DNA of 64,000 bases from Neodontobutis hainanensis (taxonomy: Eukaryota > Chordata > Actinopteri > Gobiiformes > Odontobutidae). A program made the translations under genes and the position numbers. Shown here piece by piece: positions 38,880-52,017 of this stretch. The stretch's first letter is position 1; the number at the start of each line of letters is the position of its first letter. The DNA lies in assembly GCA_024349245.1 (NCBI GenBank), contig JALDNG010000022.1, positions 8,273,001 through 8,337,000 of the forward strand, written 5' to 3'. The notes beneath the pieces were generated by a model. That model saw only the letters and a program-made list of their open reading frames with translations. It was not told where the DNA came from and did no database searches.

Positions 38880-39171
38880 CCCTTGCCCATTGTAGATAAA
38901 TCACATCTTCAAATTATGATTTCTGTTGTGTCAATAAACTTTTTTTGTACTACTGTATCAGTTTTGTAAGATGATCACATTTTCATACAATTTTTTCCTA
39001 AGAGAAATTTTAAAATGTAAAAGGTGGAAGATCTGATTTTTTTTTTGATTAATTATTTGACAGATTATGTCTATACCCTTGACTTAGATAAAGATCAAAT
39101 CACATTTTATGACAGATTTATTCAGAAAACCATTAAATTCTGAAAGGTTTACATACTTTTTCTTGCCACTG
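38880..39171 (-). mobile_element. Tc1-like transposon terminal remnant
   Basis: Read on the minus strand from 39171 the sequence starts cagtggcaagaaaaagtatg and continues with a cataaaatgtgatttgatc segment. Both are typical of the terminal region of a Tc1 family in fish. A ta dinucleotide follows at 39172-39173. The similarity fades leftward, near 38880, and the transposase and other end are not recognisable, so this is a truncated copy. Confidence 0.65.
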
Positions 39172-39173
39172 TA

Positions 39174-42100
39174 CATTTTAAGAATCAGGAGTCAAGAAGA
39201 AAAGAGGGGGTCACCCTGAGGTCACAGCATTGACTCAGAGTGTGTGGCACGCAAACCCCATGTTGAATAGTGCTCATCTAATACTGTGCACCTTCATGTG
39301 TCCCATGCCCCCTCTCCACATCCATATTCCCTGCGGGCCACAATGGCCGTGGTGCTAGATGCCAGCCTGTCTGTTTGCATTTCCCTTGGCACTATGGTGG
39401 CAGCTGGGGGCCTGGCTGCCCTGTCTGCTTCATACGCCCCGGTGTATCACACACACATGCACAGTGTCTCCATTCACAGCTTGCAGCCAGACTGGTGTCA
39501 CCATGTGTGTGCCAGGGGTAGCAGCCTCCACAAGAGAGAGGGGCGGGTACAAGGGGAGGTGGTGCACGATAGACGCTTGGGCTCTCAGAAAGCCAGATGC
39601 TGCCAATTAACTTCTCCGGCCACCACAGGGCTGTAGGGAGAAAGTCTGGCACCTGTGCCATCCAGTCCCCTCCCAAAAATTCACACACATTCAAAACACA
39701 ACCTCTTATGGAAAATGACAGCAGCACCACGGTGCAGGACTTATGCCCCTGAACTTGAAACATCCCCATAACTGCTTCTGACCTTTCTTAAATAAAATGC
39801 ACTTTTTCAGTTTAAACAGCAACAGGTGGATCACATAAAGACCTGTGTGTATGGGTGTGTTTTTGTGGCCAGGCAGTGTTGGTGATTATACTAGACACAA
39901 GGAATTACAGGCTATTACAGAAAAGAGCCTGTGGCAACTGCAGCCAATGCCCTCAAAGGCTTATAGCATTATTCTCAGCACAACACACAGCTGCTGCAAT
40001 ATAAATATGGCACATGTACTGGTTCACGGTAAGGTAACGGGTGACTTAAAAGACAAGTCTACGAAAAACTGGTCAAAACTGGTTAAATTCAGACTAATTG
40101 ATTAACTACAGCTTTATCATTGGATTTCAACAAACATTAAAACTTACAAATGACTGAGTCCAAACACCTAGGTAACATCAAAATCTACTGGGAGAAACAT
40201 AAGGTTTTCCAGAGGTTGGCATGAAAATGTCCTTATTCCAGCTACATATATAGACCAGCTCTCATCAATGTTTCCATCAGAGTTTTGTGAAGATGTCAAA
40301 TGTCCATTTCCACCCCTTCATTTCCTTCTGTGTGGGCCACAAAATAAACACAAGTACAAAAACAAATTTACTATCAGTCAGAGTTTTAACTTGAGGTTTT
40401 AACAGGGACGAGTTACTTTAACTTGTGTGACCTGAGAGAGTCCACCAGAAAATACATTTTCTTTCACACAGTTCATTTAAAAGGAATCAATATTTGATAC
40501 AGCCTCGCACAAACAAATAGCAAGTCTAGCAACACATAAGTGATAAGGGAACTACAAGTCCTATGGCTTTTGGGAAGACGATGGATGTCCTTGTGCAAGA
40601 TATTTGTCAATATGAAGTTCAGCGCCTGACACAAGCTAAGTATTCTTCTCATAAAAGTATTTCTGCAAGCTCATGAAATGAGTCAATCTCATGCAAACTG
40701 CAACTTTGCATTATTCTATAAGCAGTCCTTGGTTTAGTTATATGTGTAGTGTGTGATCTTAGCATCAAGAAATTAAAGCAATGACTTTTACACAACACAT
40801 TCAAGCTCCTGTCCATCAAATGAGCCTGTTCCCTCGCCGCTGAGTGACAGATGACTTGTCACAGAAGTAAACGGCAGAATATTTTACTGCAGATTGAAAG
40901 AGAAGAGAAAGGGAGATGGGGAATAGAAAAAGAGAAATTGCTCCATTATACCAGAGAGGTAAATCATTCAATCCGCTGGAGATCACAAACAGCATTTACA
41001 TCTACACACATGTCTAGACTGACACATGTTTGAGAACTATTTGCCTTGTGTCTGTCGAGCTATGCTCACACACACACACACAGATGATCCAAATGCGGTC
41101 TTGTAAAAAGCTCTAAGGCTAGATCAATGTCAGGCGCTGCTGATTAGCCTTAATTGAGGAAAAGGAGCTATGGGAACAAAGAAAGATTTTGACCTTTTGG
41201 CAGTCTGCACACACCCTGAGCTAATAAGACACATTCACATCAAATCATACTGACCAGAATTGTCTAAATGCATCAAAAACAGCTTCTCATAGGAAATGTA
41301 TGCAAATGAATCACAGAGGGAGAAAAACAAACCCAACACATAATTGACTAGCCTTGCCATGTTTTTGTCCGTGAATGGCAATTTTCACTCTCCTGTTGAG
41401 TGCATGCTGATTATTCTATCAGACAAACAGAGGAGCATGTACGATGAAAAGATTGGCAGCGCCTCACATCCCGGTGCCGGGAAATGGCCTGTCTGTCTTT
41501 TTGTCTCTCACATTTTCTCTCTTCCTTCATCGCTGTGTTTCTCTCTCTGCACATCCGAGTCAAATACCACTTGTCAGAAGAGTGCCTGTTTGGACTGACA
41601 TGAGATAAGAACAGACCAACGAGACAGTTATGTGTTATTCCTCACAGCGGCTGCAGGACTGGCAAAAAGGATCAGGAATGTACAATAATGCTAGGACCAG
41701 ATATTACGATACAATGACAGTAACTAACCAGTCACAAATAATGTAGACAAATGAAAGTTTTAGGAGAACTAAAAATGCCATTTTAGCAAAAGATTGAACA
41801 TGCTGAGTTCAAAAGATTGAACATGCTGGGACATGTTTAGGCAGTGGATAAGACATTGACTTTAAAGCAATTTTAAGCTTAAGAGTCATTTGATTGAGTT
41901 TTGGGGGGAGAAAGTTATTTTAATATCTGACCTTCCAGCCACTTGTTCATTCATGAAGAGAAGTCATACTGAAGATAAACGTGATTTTTGTATTTGAGAA
42001 ACATTTTAAAATAATACAAAAAGCTAGTGCCAAATGCTTTCACTTCTTGCACTGACTAAAGAAATAAAACCAACCAGCATGAGCCACTGTTGTGGAGAAG

Positions 42101-43485
42101 AGAGCCTTGAACTGATGCTCAGCTGTAAGGTGGTGGCTTTTTGAAGAAACTGCACAAAGGCAGTGGCTGAATTGAAAGTCTTTGAGGATTAGATTCCCAA
42201 GAAATTGATTCCTGCAATAATCAGATGGGTGCCATGAGAAGCTGAAAGGGTTAATGTGAATATACAGCTCCTTGACACTCCCAGCTGCATTTATTACATT
42301 TTCTCCTTGATTCTAGTTTGGCTCACTCGCTTACACCAAAATGAACACACTCCCAAGCACGCACAAAGCGATTATCACCAAATGTACGTACGCTTGCTTG
42401 TAGCTGTTCCCACAGGAAAACTCGCTGTACCGCTTCCCCACTCTCATTTTTCATTGTCTGCTTATGATGCCCCATGTGTGCACACTGACTTTCATTTAAC
42501 CCCTTCGAACACGCTCACGTGCCCGGGTGATGTATGCCCCTCCTTTCTACTGAGGCTTTTCTCAGTTCTGTATTGCATTACAGTGACCAGAAGCAAGGCG
42601 TGTCTCCACAAGCTAAAGTGACTTTTTGCTGTCACTGCTTTGTTGGTGGAAAGCCAAGCAAACTGAGGTATTATCTCGTCCATAGTGGCCAATTTACTAC
42701 TTAGACATATACATATACAAACTAATGTTTTTGCTTGCTTTGAGATGCACAGTGACCCACATCCCCATGAGACTTTAGTACAAACACAGCCCAAGGACAG
42801 TAAACTAAACAACCAAAACCAAGCTCCTGGACAGTATTACTGTTCCACATATTTATCTAAAGTTGCATACAGATTAGACATCTGAATTGTATATCAACTC
42901 ATCTAGCAGCTCTATGCCATTACATAATAGTATTTTAGAATAAGAATTGGGGAGAGGCTTTATCTCTTGGCCTTAGCTCATTGAGGCAAAAGTGAAATTA
43001 AACATGTTTCAGTGCTATCATTTAGTGCTTGTGGCAAATGTGCTCTTACTCTACAACTACTGTGCTGCCCTTTCCCTTAAATCACAAAGCCTTTGAGTTA
43101 ACATGTGCAGGGTAGACCTGGTGTGTTTGTGTGTTAGAGTGCGTGTGGTGATTGATGTCTTCCAGGGCTGTAGCGTGATTGAAACACCTCCTCACCATAA
43201 AGCTGTCGCGCATGTGATGGAGTCGCAGGGTCATTTTATGCATCACACCTGTCCCCCTTCCTCCCAACGCTGACACCCAATCAAATAGGAAAATGGCCAT
43301 ATTTGTTTTCTTGGCCTTGAAAGGGGCTCTTGCACAGGGTTGGATTTTTGTGTGTGAAATGAATGATGACAACCTGAAAAAGAACTTGTGTTTTTTTAGA
43401 GAAAAAAATAAACCAATACAGTGGCTAATAGTTAAAAAAAACACTGTGTAACTTTTTATTGAATCTTTTTGTTCTGGACAAAATG
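39174..43485. other. Intronic DNA without recognised genes
   Basis: No exon or complete mobile element is seen. The open frames at 39286-39769 are on both strands over a GC-richer patch and have no domain. A short AC run lies near 41070. A 23-bp tandem duplication (aaaagattgaacatgctg) is at 41788-41828. Confidence 0.5.
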
Positions 43486-43559
43486 CTCTAGAATAGGGGT
43501 GTCAAACTCATTTTAGGTCAATAAACACATACAGTCCAATCTGATCTGCCAAAATCAAA

Positions 43560-45745
43560 CATTTACAGTTAGACGCAGACAAGACTATTGTCTTCTCTGA
43601 TATCACATCCCTCTTTACATACATACCCACCAATGAAGCACTTGTGGCTGTAAAGAAGAGACTACTACAGGACACAACTCTACCGGACATAACCAGCCTC
43701 ACCCCAGACAACATCTGCAGTTTACTGGAAGTATGTTTAAACACTACATATTTCCAGTTCAAAGGTCACTTTTACAGACAAAAACACGGCTGTGCCATAG
43801 GATCACCTGCCTCTCCGATTGTGGCTAACCTGTACATAGAGAAGTGGAGAACAGAGCTCTTTACTAGGTACAATGCCCAGTCATTGGGTCAGATATGTTG
43901 ATGACACGTACGTCAAAATCAGAACCCAGGAAGTAGAAGCTTTCACAGGGCACATCAATGCAAGAAAAGACAAGAACATCAAGTTTACCTGTGAAGATGC
44001 CATAGACAATGGCCTGGCCTTTTTAGACTGGTTATTTGTGAGGACAGAACACTGCAAGTAGAGGTTTACAAGAAGCCAACACTCATGGATCAATATTTAC
44101 TGTTTGATTTCCACCACCCTCTGCAACACAAGCTGGGACTTATCAGCACACTTCAGCACAGAGCACAAGAGGTGCCCACAACCTTGAAAGGTAAACGGAA
44201 AGAAGAACAACACAATCGTAAAGCCCTGAGACACTGTGGATACCCCGGATGGACATTCAACAAAACCAAGAGGACATAGAAACCAAACTGACAGGAATTG
44301 GGGACAAAAGGGAAGGGTGGGGTTTTCACTTTTATGCCTGGTTAATCTGAAAAACCAAAGATTTTTTTTTACAAACACAATATTCCAGTCCACTTTAAAC
44401 CAGGGAACACTCTGCGTAAAAAACTGGTCCACCCTAAAGAAAAGATCCCCTCGCAACAAAGAATTGTGGACTATGTAGTTCAGCGAAGAGTGCAGTGACA
44501 GTTAAGTTGAAGAAATGAAACAACAGCTTCATAAGAGGATGTATCAGCACAGAAGAGCCAATCCTGCTGGACCTGAGTCTGCAGTCCACCCACCTCACAG
44601 AGAAAAGGCCTAACTTGATGACAGCAATGTCCGAATTTTGTCCAGAGAGGCCAGATGGTTTGAGAGAGGTGTGAAGGAAGCCATTTTTATTCAAATGGAT
44701 AAGCCCTCTCTGAACAGAGGAGGTGGCAGTCAACAGTGTGTTGAAACATAGACCAAAACAGTTTCACTCTAGAACAGGGGTCAGCAACCTTTACCACTCA
44801 AAAAGCCATTTGGACCCATTTCCCACAGAAAAGAAAACACTGGGAGCCACAAAACCCTTTAGACATTTAAAATAAAATAACTCTACATATAACACAGCAC
44901 TTTTTTTTTTGCCTTAATCCTATGTATAAACAAACTATAATGTTTATAACGCCGAACCACCAGCAGCAAACCAAAAACAAACCTTAGCGCCCAGCCTTTG
45001 CACATCAGGGCTGTCTGCCGTCTCCTTCATCTTTACACTGGATCGTAAGCTTTCATCTGTGAGGCGTGCGCAATGTTTGCTTTTAATAAAGTTTATGTTG
45101 GAAAACACCTGCATATCTCCTCATTGAATATTAAGCATACTCGTAAACTAGTCTTGTCAGCAGTAAAAGCAACACATTGCCCACGTTCCATTGAACATTC
45201 ACTTTTCTTTTCTTTGAATTCTCCATAGTCTACCTGGGATTCAAAAAGTTAACAAATAGTAACAGTAGTGACAACATAAAAACGAACAAACTAAAATTAA
45301 ATACATTTTAATTAAATACTCATTAATTATTTTCAAAAGCCACAGGGAGCCTCATCAAAGGGATGAAAGAACCGCATGCATCTCCGGAGTTGCGGGTTGC
45401 CGACCCCTGCTCTAGAACAACACCTGAATGTAACAGTGACAATAATGACTCACCTGAGTCTATAACAACTATGAGACCAGAACAGCCTGGTCCCATCAGG
45501 TTTAGTTTCAGGTCAAACCCCTCCCTCTAGCAATATAAGCTCAGCTCTCTTACCAGTTGACTTCAGAATTGACAGACTCTTGGAGAAGAGACAAACTGTC
45601 TTCACCTTGAAAACCTAGTCCAGATGCCTTAGCTTTAACCTTTTCTTCAAGATGTCCTGGATGTCTAATAACCTTCACCGTTATGTCCACTCTTACTAAA
45701 ACAGTGTCACCGGCTATGTCCTTTTCTCACTTTCCAAATTCCTTC
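43560..45745 (+). mobile_element. Penelope-like retroelement, decayed (RT and GIY-YIG remnants)
   Basis: The plus strand encodes pieces of a Penelope-like reverse transcriptase: a TIVFSDITSLF segment near 43580, FYRQKHGCAIGSPASPIVAN near 43770, and the catalytic YVDD at 43894-43905. These are followed by KIRTQEVEAFTGHIN, DQYLLFDFHHPLQHKLG and a CGYPGWTF segment. Downstream come parts of the GIY-YIG endonuclease domain: SEECSD with a stop, KQQLHKRMYQHRRAN, and at 44659-44727 FERGVKEAIFIQMDKPSLN. At least two frameshifts and several stops inactivate it. The 5' half is missing. The inner hAT at 44775-45409 splits its 3' part, which resumes at 45417 and ends near 45745 with terminal-type sequence also found at 60.6 kb. 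Outer edges are approximate. Confidence 0.85.
44775..45409 (-). mobile_element. Inner hAT transposon, internally deleted, inside the Penelope-like element
   Basis: Terminal inverted repeats are caggggtcagcaacc (44775) and, from the other end, caggggtcggcaacc (45409): 15 bp with one mismatch. An exact 8-bp duplication, ctctagaa, flanks it at 44767-44774 and 45410-45417. On the minus strand two transposase pieces remain. One is a start MENSKKRKVNVQWN near 45225. The other is a C-terminal dimerisation-type segment, NINFIKSKHCARLTDE then SLRSSVKMKETADSPDV, at about 45005-45105. The catalytic middle is gone, so this 635-bp element is a non-autonomous deletion derivative of a hAT (Ac/Charlie-like) transposon. 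Confidence 0.88.
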
Positions 45746-45817
45746 CACAGTCCAGATTGTACCTTCTGGTGGGCCTGTGTTGGCCCCCGGGCCATGTTTG
45801 TCACCTGTGCTCTAGAA

Positions 45818-48093
45818 TATGAAACACATCCAGGTCCCAAATTTATTTTTAGATGGTTACATTAGAATTAAAAGAATTAATAAAGATAATACTAATAATA
45901 ATAAAACAATAATAATAGTAATTTGGTAAACATTAAGATGGTTCTGTTTTTTTGGCACTGTAATTTAGACTTTTGTCAATAAGCCACAACACTGGTAAGG
46001 CTAGCAAATCAAAATCATTATGTGTAGACCAGCGAGTATGCCCCCGTTTTTTATTTATTCATTTAACCTTGAATTTTAATAGTCCTCATTAAGACAGGAC
46101 CACTCCTACACAAGAAATAAATAATTTTAAAAAGGAGAGCTCTTGGTTGATTGCGTAGTATCTGAGACCGGCAAGACAAATGACACCCATTCCTGTTCAG
46201 TGCCTTTAATCAGCTTGTGATAATTAATGCCACACTTCATTGGCCGAACAAATATCTTTGTCAAGGTGCTCGTTGCTGTACAAGTTCTTCTGCTGTTCTC
46301 ATAGACAAGCTAACAAGCAGACTTTAATTGCCTTAATATTGTGCCGTAGCAGCTGTACAGTCTTTATGTTTAGCTATCGGTGGCTGCAGTCATCATATAT
46401 TACCTCTGTCTCCGTTCCTCCTTTCCAACAAGTACATAAAATATTTCATCAAGCCGACTGGTGGGCAGTGGTACAGGCATCAGACTTTAATAAAGTGAAC
46501 GACCTTGCGGGATTGCAGAGGGGATAGATTAGGTTTGCCTTCCCTACTGGCAGAGGCAGACACCTCTACGGGTCTCCTTATCATCAGCTTTACTTAATTA
46601 CCTGCTTTAATTCTAACATTCTCTAAAATTACCCCTCACCAAGATGAGACAAGTTGTTTTAATTAAACAAATGAATATGTAGCTTATCGGCCTGGGATCG
46701 GCGCTCTCGTTTGTCACTGTAACCGTTGCGGATGCCGCTGACGATCACGTTATCTGGGACCCGGCCAGGGTTTCAGCCACACACAGAGGAAGGAGCGGCT
46801 GATGCTATCTGTTTATGTGGTGCAACTGTAGAGATATGGACGATCACAAACAGGCCTATTAGATCCAGCAGACATGTCTACTTAGTCACATTGTAATCTG
46901 ATGAGCTCCATAATGTGGCCATGGCTCCACGGGTAAATGGTGGTAAAAAGAGTTTTAGCCACAGGCAGGGAAGATAGGACCGATAGTGTAAGAAAAAACA
47001 TAAAGCATAGAATGACAATAAAAATATAGTTTACCAGTCACTCCCAAAGTCGGTGACACTGGCCCAGCATGTTTATGGTAGTTTTAGGACAATATTTTAG
47101 AGTGTGCTAAGGGTTCCTGCGCAGCACTGCCTGACCAAATATAATGGGAGAAGTGTCAGAGAAGCCATTATACCAGCAGGGGCACACACAGCCCTATTAC
47201 ATATGGCTGCTGGCTGCTAATGTGTATTAGCAGGAGACGGAGGAAGCAAGGTGAAGATAAGTGATTTTGCAGTAGCTGGCTAAGTAGGACACAGGAAGGA
47301 GGGAATGTGTTAGTGAGGGGGGCAAAGGATGGACACTACCAGAGTGAGGGCAATTTCACTGGTACGTATTATAGCGCAGTACAAAAATGATAGTTATTGG
47401 TAGCCTGCAGATAGATTAAGTGAATGTATTTAAGGTAATAGGGATAATATTTATGCCTGTCTAAGTCTAAGGCAAGTAAGCCAAAACACTTCTCAAAATC
47501 TGAATCTTGAGCGATATCACTCTTCTCATAGACAGCTGTACAACTTAATACACAATTTAAATGTTACATAACAAAACATGGTGGCAGCCAACATTTTCAT
47601 AGAAATGGAGGCTGCTTTTTTGTGAGAGAGTGTAAGTTTATCATGTTTGTGTCTGTCAGCAGTGAAATGATACAACACTGTATTTCTGCTCAAGAAATTC
47701 CAAATACCCCAAAATGTTGAGAAACTTGCCTCACTGCGATACACATTAGCTCTTGATTTCTATTCAACTCTTTGTGGAGCTCTTTTTGGCGCTTCACTCA
47801 CACTGCCCCCCTCTTTGAGGATTTGTTGGTGAAGTTCTGCCACTCGACACAAAAGAGCACACTAGTATAAAAGGAGTGAGGAGGAGGATACTCAGCTTGG
47901 TCTTTGACGCGCAGCCTCGTGAACTCTGTGGGTCTGATAAAGTGGTTCATGAGTGGCCAATCTCTGTCTACCAGCTGCTGGTCTGATTGAGGAGCTGGGG
48001 CTATGCCAGAGCAAACACTAGCTCAGACAATCACAAAAACATTGCAAAATTTGACTGAGATGTGAATGCATACCGACTATGAACATTTTTATA
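45818..48093. other. Intronic DNA without recognised genes
   Basis: No exon or complete transposon. A ttatttattcatttaacctt string near 46060 faintly resembles the LINE/SINE tail seen at 11.6 kb, but too little is left to call. The block 46580-46760 is rich in taattaa sites followed by a CpG-rich stretch and could be a conserved regulatory element. Confidence 0.5.
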
Positions 48094-48095
48094 TA

Positions 48096-49596
48096 CAGTT
48101 GTGCTCATAAGTTGTTCCTGCACATAACCTGTGATTCTGACCATTTTTCAGAGAATATAAATGATAACACAAAAACTTTTCTTTCACTCATTGTTAGTGG
48201 TTGGGTGGAGCAATTTATTTCCAAACAATTGTGTTTACTTTTTTTTTTTTTAAATCAAAATGACAACAGAAATTACCCAAATGACCCTGATAAAAAGTTT
48301 AATTACCCCAGTTCCTAATAACATGTATTGCCATCTTTAACATCAATGACAACTTGAAGCATTTTGTTAGTTGTGGATGAGGCTCTTTATTTTCTCAGAT
48401 GGTAAAGCTGATAAATTCTTGGGGTGTCTTGCATGAACTGCACCTTTGAGATCTCCCCAGAGTGGCTCAATGATATTGAGGTCAGAAGACTGAGATGGCC
48501 AGAACCTTCACTTTATGCTGCTGTAGCCAATGACAAGTCGACTTGGCCTTGTGCTTAGGATCGTTGTCATGTTGGAACGTCCAAGTACATCACATGCACA
48601 GCTTCCAGGTTGATAATTGCAAATTTTCCACCAGTACACGCTGCATTCATCTTGTCATCAATTTTGACCAAGTTTCCTGTGCCTTTGTATCTCACACATC
48701 CAAAAAAGATCAGTGATCCACCTTCATCTTTCACAGTAGGATTGGTTTACCTTTCATCACAGGCCTTGTTGACTCCTCTCCAAATGTAACATCAAAAAGT
48801 AACATTTTGGAGTCATCACTCCAAATGACTTTGTTCCAGAAGTTTTGAGGCTTGTCTTTGTGCCGTTTGATGTATTGTAAGCGGGATGCTTAGAGGCATT
48901 TTCGTAGTAATGACTTTCTTAACCATGTAGTCCATTTTTTTGTTATTGGGCAACTTGAAACAGCCACACCACTTTTTTCAGAGTGTCCTGTATTTCAGCT
49001 GAAGTTATTTGTGGATTTTTCTTTGCATCTTGAATAATTTTACTGGCAGTTGTGGGTGAAATCTTTGCTGGTCTACCTGACCTTTTCTTTTTCCACTTAT
49101 TAATTAGAGTTTGAACACTGCTGATTATCATTCTCAATTCCTTGGATATTTTTTTCCGTCAGATCCTTTGACAATTCTTTAAGTTTTCCCATGACTCAGA
49201 ATATAGAAGCATCAGTGCAGCACTGGATGAGAGATTCAAGGGTCTGTCAGGGGCTCAGAGACTCACTGACCTTTTATACACACACTGATTACAAGAAAAC
49301 AGATCACAGGTGAGGATGGTTACCTTTAGTAGCCATTCAAACCTGTTTGTGTCAACTTGTGTGCATGTTATCAGGCCAAAATCACCAGGCTACGTAAACT
49401 TTTTATCAGAGTCATTTGGGTAGTTTCTGTTGTAATTAAAATTCAAAAAGAGTAAAGACAATTGTTGTATAATTAATGGCTTCACCCAACCACTAACTAA
49501 GTGAAAAAAAGGTTTTGTGTTATCATTTATATTTAAGGAGAAAAAAACAAAAACTTAGAAATTCTTTTAGGATATGTGAATGTATGAGCACAACTG
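48096..49596 (-). mobile_element. Tc1-like DNA transposon, end-to-end but decayed
   Basis: The element is 1501 bp, a normal Tc1 length. Its ends are both cagttgtgctcata read inward, and each is flanked by a ta dinucleotide (48094-48095 and 49597-49598). The inverted repeats extend about 200 bp with mismatches and share aatataaatgataacacaaa and ttagtggttgggtg. The transposase lies on the minus strand. Its start MGKLKEL is at 49191, a helix-turn-helix segment with GRPAKISP and AKKNPQITSAEIQ is at 48943-49137, and a catalytic-region QHDNDPKH segment is near 48560. Frameshifts and stops make it inactive. Confidence 0.9.
48943..49137 (-). pseudogene. Tc1 transposase DNA-binding region fragment
   Basis: This 64-codon open piece is the best preserved part of the transposase of the surrounding Tc1 element. 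The GRPAKISPTTASKI and NPQITSAEIQ segments correspond to the paired-like second helix-turn-helix domain that binds the terminal repeats. It is cut off on both sides by frameshifts. Confidence 0.85.
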
Positions 49597-49598
49597 TA

Positions 49599-51928
49599 AA
49601 CATCCAAAGTCAACAAGCATTTTAAGTCAACTTGTATAATGTAAGGTTGAAATGATGGAATAATACAAACTTTATAGGATCAGGAACAAAAGTCATAAGC
49701 CCTGCCAAACAAAAAAACAACCAAAAAAAAAACTAATAAGTGAGAACCCTCCCTCCATGCATATTCAGATGTCATCAACCTCCGGACTTCAGATTAGAGC
49801 TTTGTCTGTTTACATTCTTGGTTATACAGCAGTGGAACAAGCTGACCGGCTGATTGCACTGACATGTCAGCCGATAATGCAGGAAGTAGCATATCCATGA
49901 GCAGATTGGACAGCATTGTTCCCGAGATGACGAGATCTGTCTTCCCTCCACCTCTTTAATTATCCTCCTCAGTTATAATTACATGTGTGAAGGTCCAGGG
50001 GACAATCACTGTTTTCTTGTACTGTCTGAAAGCTGAAGTTAGATGAGATATCCAGCATGAGGTGGTGCACAGACTGACACTGGATGATAATGCAGGTTAG
50101 AGTCCACAGCCTCCAGATCACAATAATTATAATTATTATAACAATGGCGTGTATGCATAAATTATTCTGAGTCATTTTGTTTGATTAGCAGTAGCACTAT
50201 ACACATCTGTGTTTTTTTTCAAATTGATACATAATAATATTATGCGACAAATTAGAGAACTACTGAACAATATGACTGGCTCACGATAAAATAGTGCTAA
50301 TGGTGCAAAGTTGTGCTTAAGCTGAGAGCAACTGTTCTTTAAAAATCCACAATATTAGGAGCCATAAACAGCCGACACTGGAGGCTTTCATTAAGAACTG
50401 CAGCTGAGAAGAGTGCAGGACCTGGGGTCCTTAAGCAGCCTTGTAATTCTGTCTTAATGAAGCCGATGAATAAATGATTTGAAGCCCTGCGCATGAGGAG
50501 TCAGATCCCCCACCAGTGTGTCTCCACGGGGCTCGGGACCACCTCTGGGGAGTCCTCCTCCCATCCTCTTTAACCTCCATATATTTGTAGCCCAGTTGTA
50601 TTTTCTTCTTTCTGTCTCTGCTTCCTTTACACTCGACCTTCGTCCCTCTCTATCTGCAATCTTAATCTCCTCCAAAACATATTTTCCAGGACGATGGGAG
50701 CTGGCAGACGCTGGAAGGCCACTGTTGGATTGACTGACTCATCCCATCATGTACAACTGGTGGGCGTTGCCACACACATCTTTCCACACACATTTTTGAC
50801 AGGCTATTTTATTATGACGCTGATTATTTTCACTGTTATTGTTTTTCTTTCCCATGACTTGAAAATAGAGGGTAAAAGTGCAGCACTCAGAGATCATGCA
50901 TTCCTACTCTCTGGGACAGAAAACAAAGATGACAGTAATAAAAAGGAGCAACAATTGCTTTTTCATTTCAATTCCATCGGGAAATCAAGCTGGGGGACAA
51001 ATACTGAGGCTATAATAATAAAGTTTAAGGAAAAGGCCTTTGGCTTTCCTTTCCCTGAGCAAAGCACAAGCAGGCCACTGTGGACAGTATAGCTACACAT
51101 TGTTGAAACAAAAAGTGACAGATAAGATGGACAAAACTGTCCATATGGGCATTAACCACAGAATCCCCTTTAACAAAAATTGTTGTTTTATACTGTATAA
51201 AGCAGAAGATAAGAGGAGAAAGTAGAGATCAAATATGACAGATGAGATAAGCACCTGCTGAGATGCACTTGGCCGTGGACTGCATACAGTTAATCAGCTG
51301 CAGCTTTCAAAAGCAGAAGCTGGTGGTTAACATAATTCTACTTAACCAGTGTTTTTTACCAGCACATCAGTGGATGTGGTGCCATCGTTATATTGCTCAT
51401 TACTGTGGCACATAGAGCAGCTCCGCATGAACATCTAAGTTAATGGGCCACAATAAAGACACCACTGTCTTCATTTTATGGCTGAGTTTTCTAATGGCCT
51501 ACTTGGCTTCCATGCCTCTCTCTCAAAGGAGCAATCTAGGTCTCTTTAAGAGCTCAGATATTCTTTAGCACACTCTTTCCTCCTGGCCCATGTCTCCCTC
51601 CATCCATTCTTACATAGCCCCCCACCTTCCTCCATTTCTGACAGCGACAGGCATCCAGTGCTCGCCCAGGGCCCTTTCCACTGCCTTTAGTTTCATTAGC
51701 GGGCCCCAGATGCTTAGCTGCTTACAAAATTATGAAGGGCCAAAGCCAAGCGCCTCCAGATGGGGCCTATCTATATTCAGATGAGCTGTTTCCTCACATT
51801 CGGAGCAATCCTGCTCTGATGTCCTACAGTGTCGTCAACAAACATGCTGACAACCACAAACATAGACCAACACAAACAGATGCACGCGTTCACAGAGGGA
51901 AATGTGTGAGCATATTGTGCACACACGC

Positions 51929-52017
<89 letters not shown>

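Larger units (their letters stand above)
43494..45809. mobile_element. Outer hAT-type DNA transposon, interrupted by nested insertions
   Basis: The left end is taggggtgtcaaactcattt (43494). The right end, read inward on the minus strand from 45809, starts cacaggtgacaaac. These are decayed versions of the widespread hAT terminus caggggtgtcaaactc. Subterminal ggcccccgggcc near the right end also fits that family. An 8-bp target duplication, ctctagaa, flanks it at 43486-43493 and 45810-45817. It matches the nTCTAGAn preference known for Charlie-type hAT elements. Only about 65 bp at each end appears to be this element; the interior is Penelope-like sequence and a second hAT. Confidence 0.75.

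Noticed and set aside
39286..39769. Open frames on both strands in a GC-richer patch
   Set aside because: Overlapping frames on both strands without domains are expected from GC-rich sequence.
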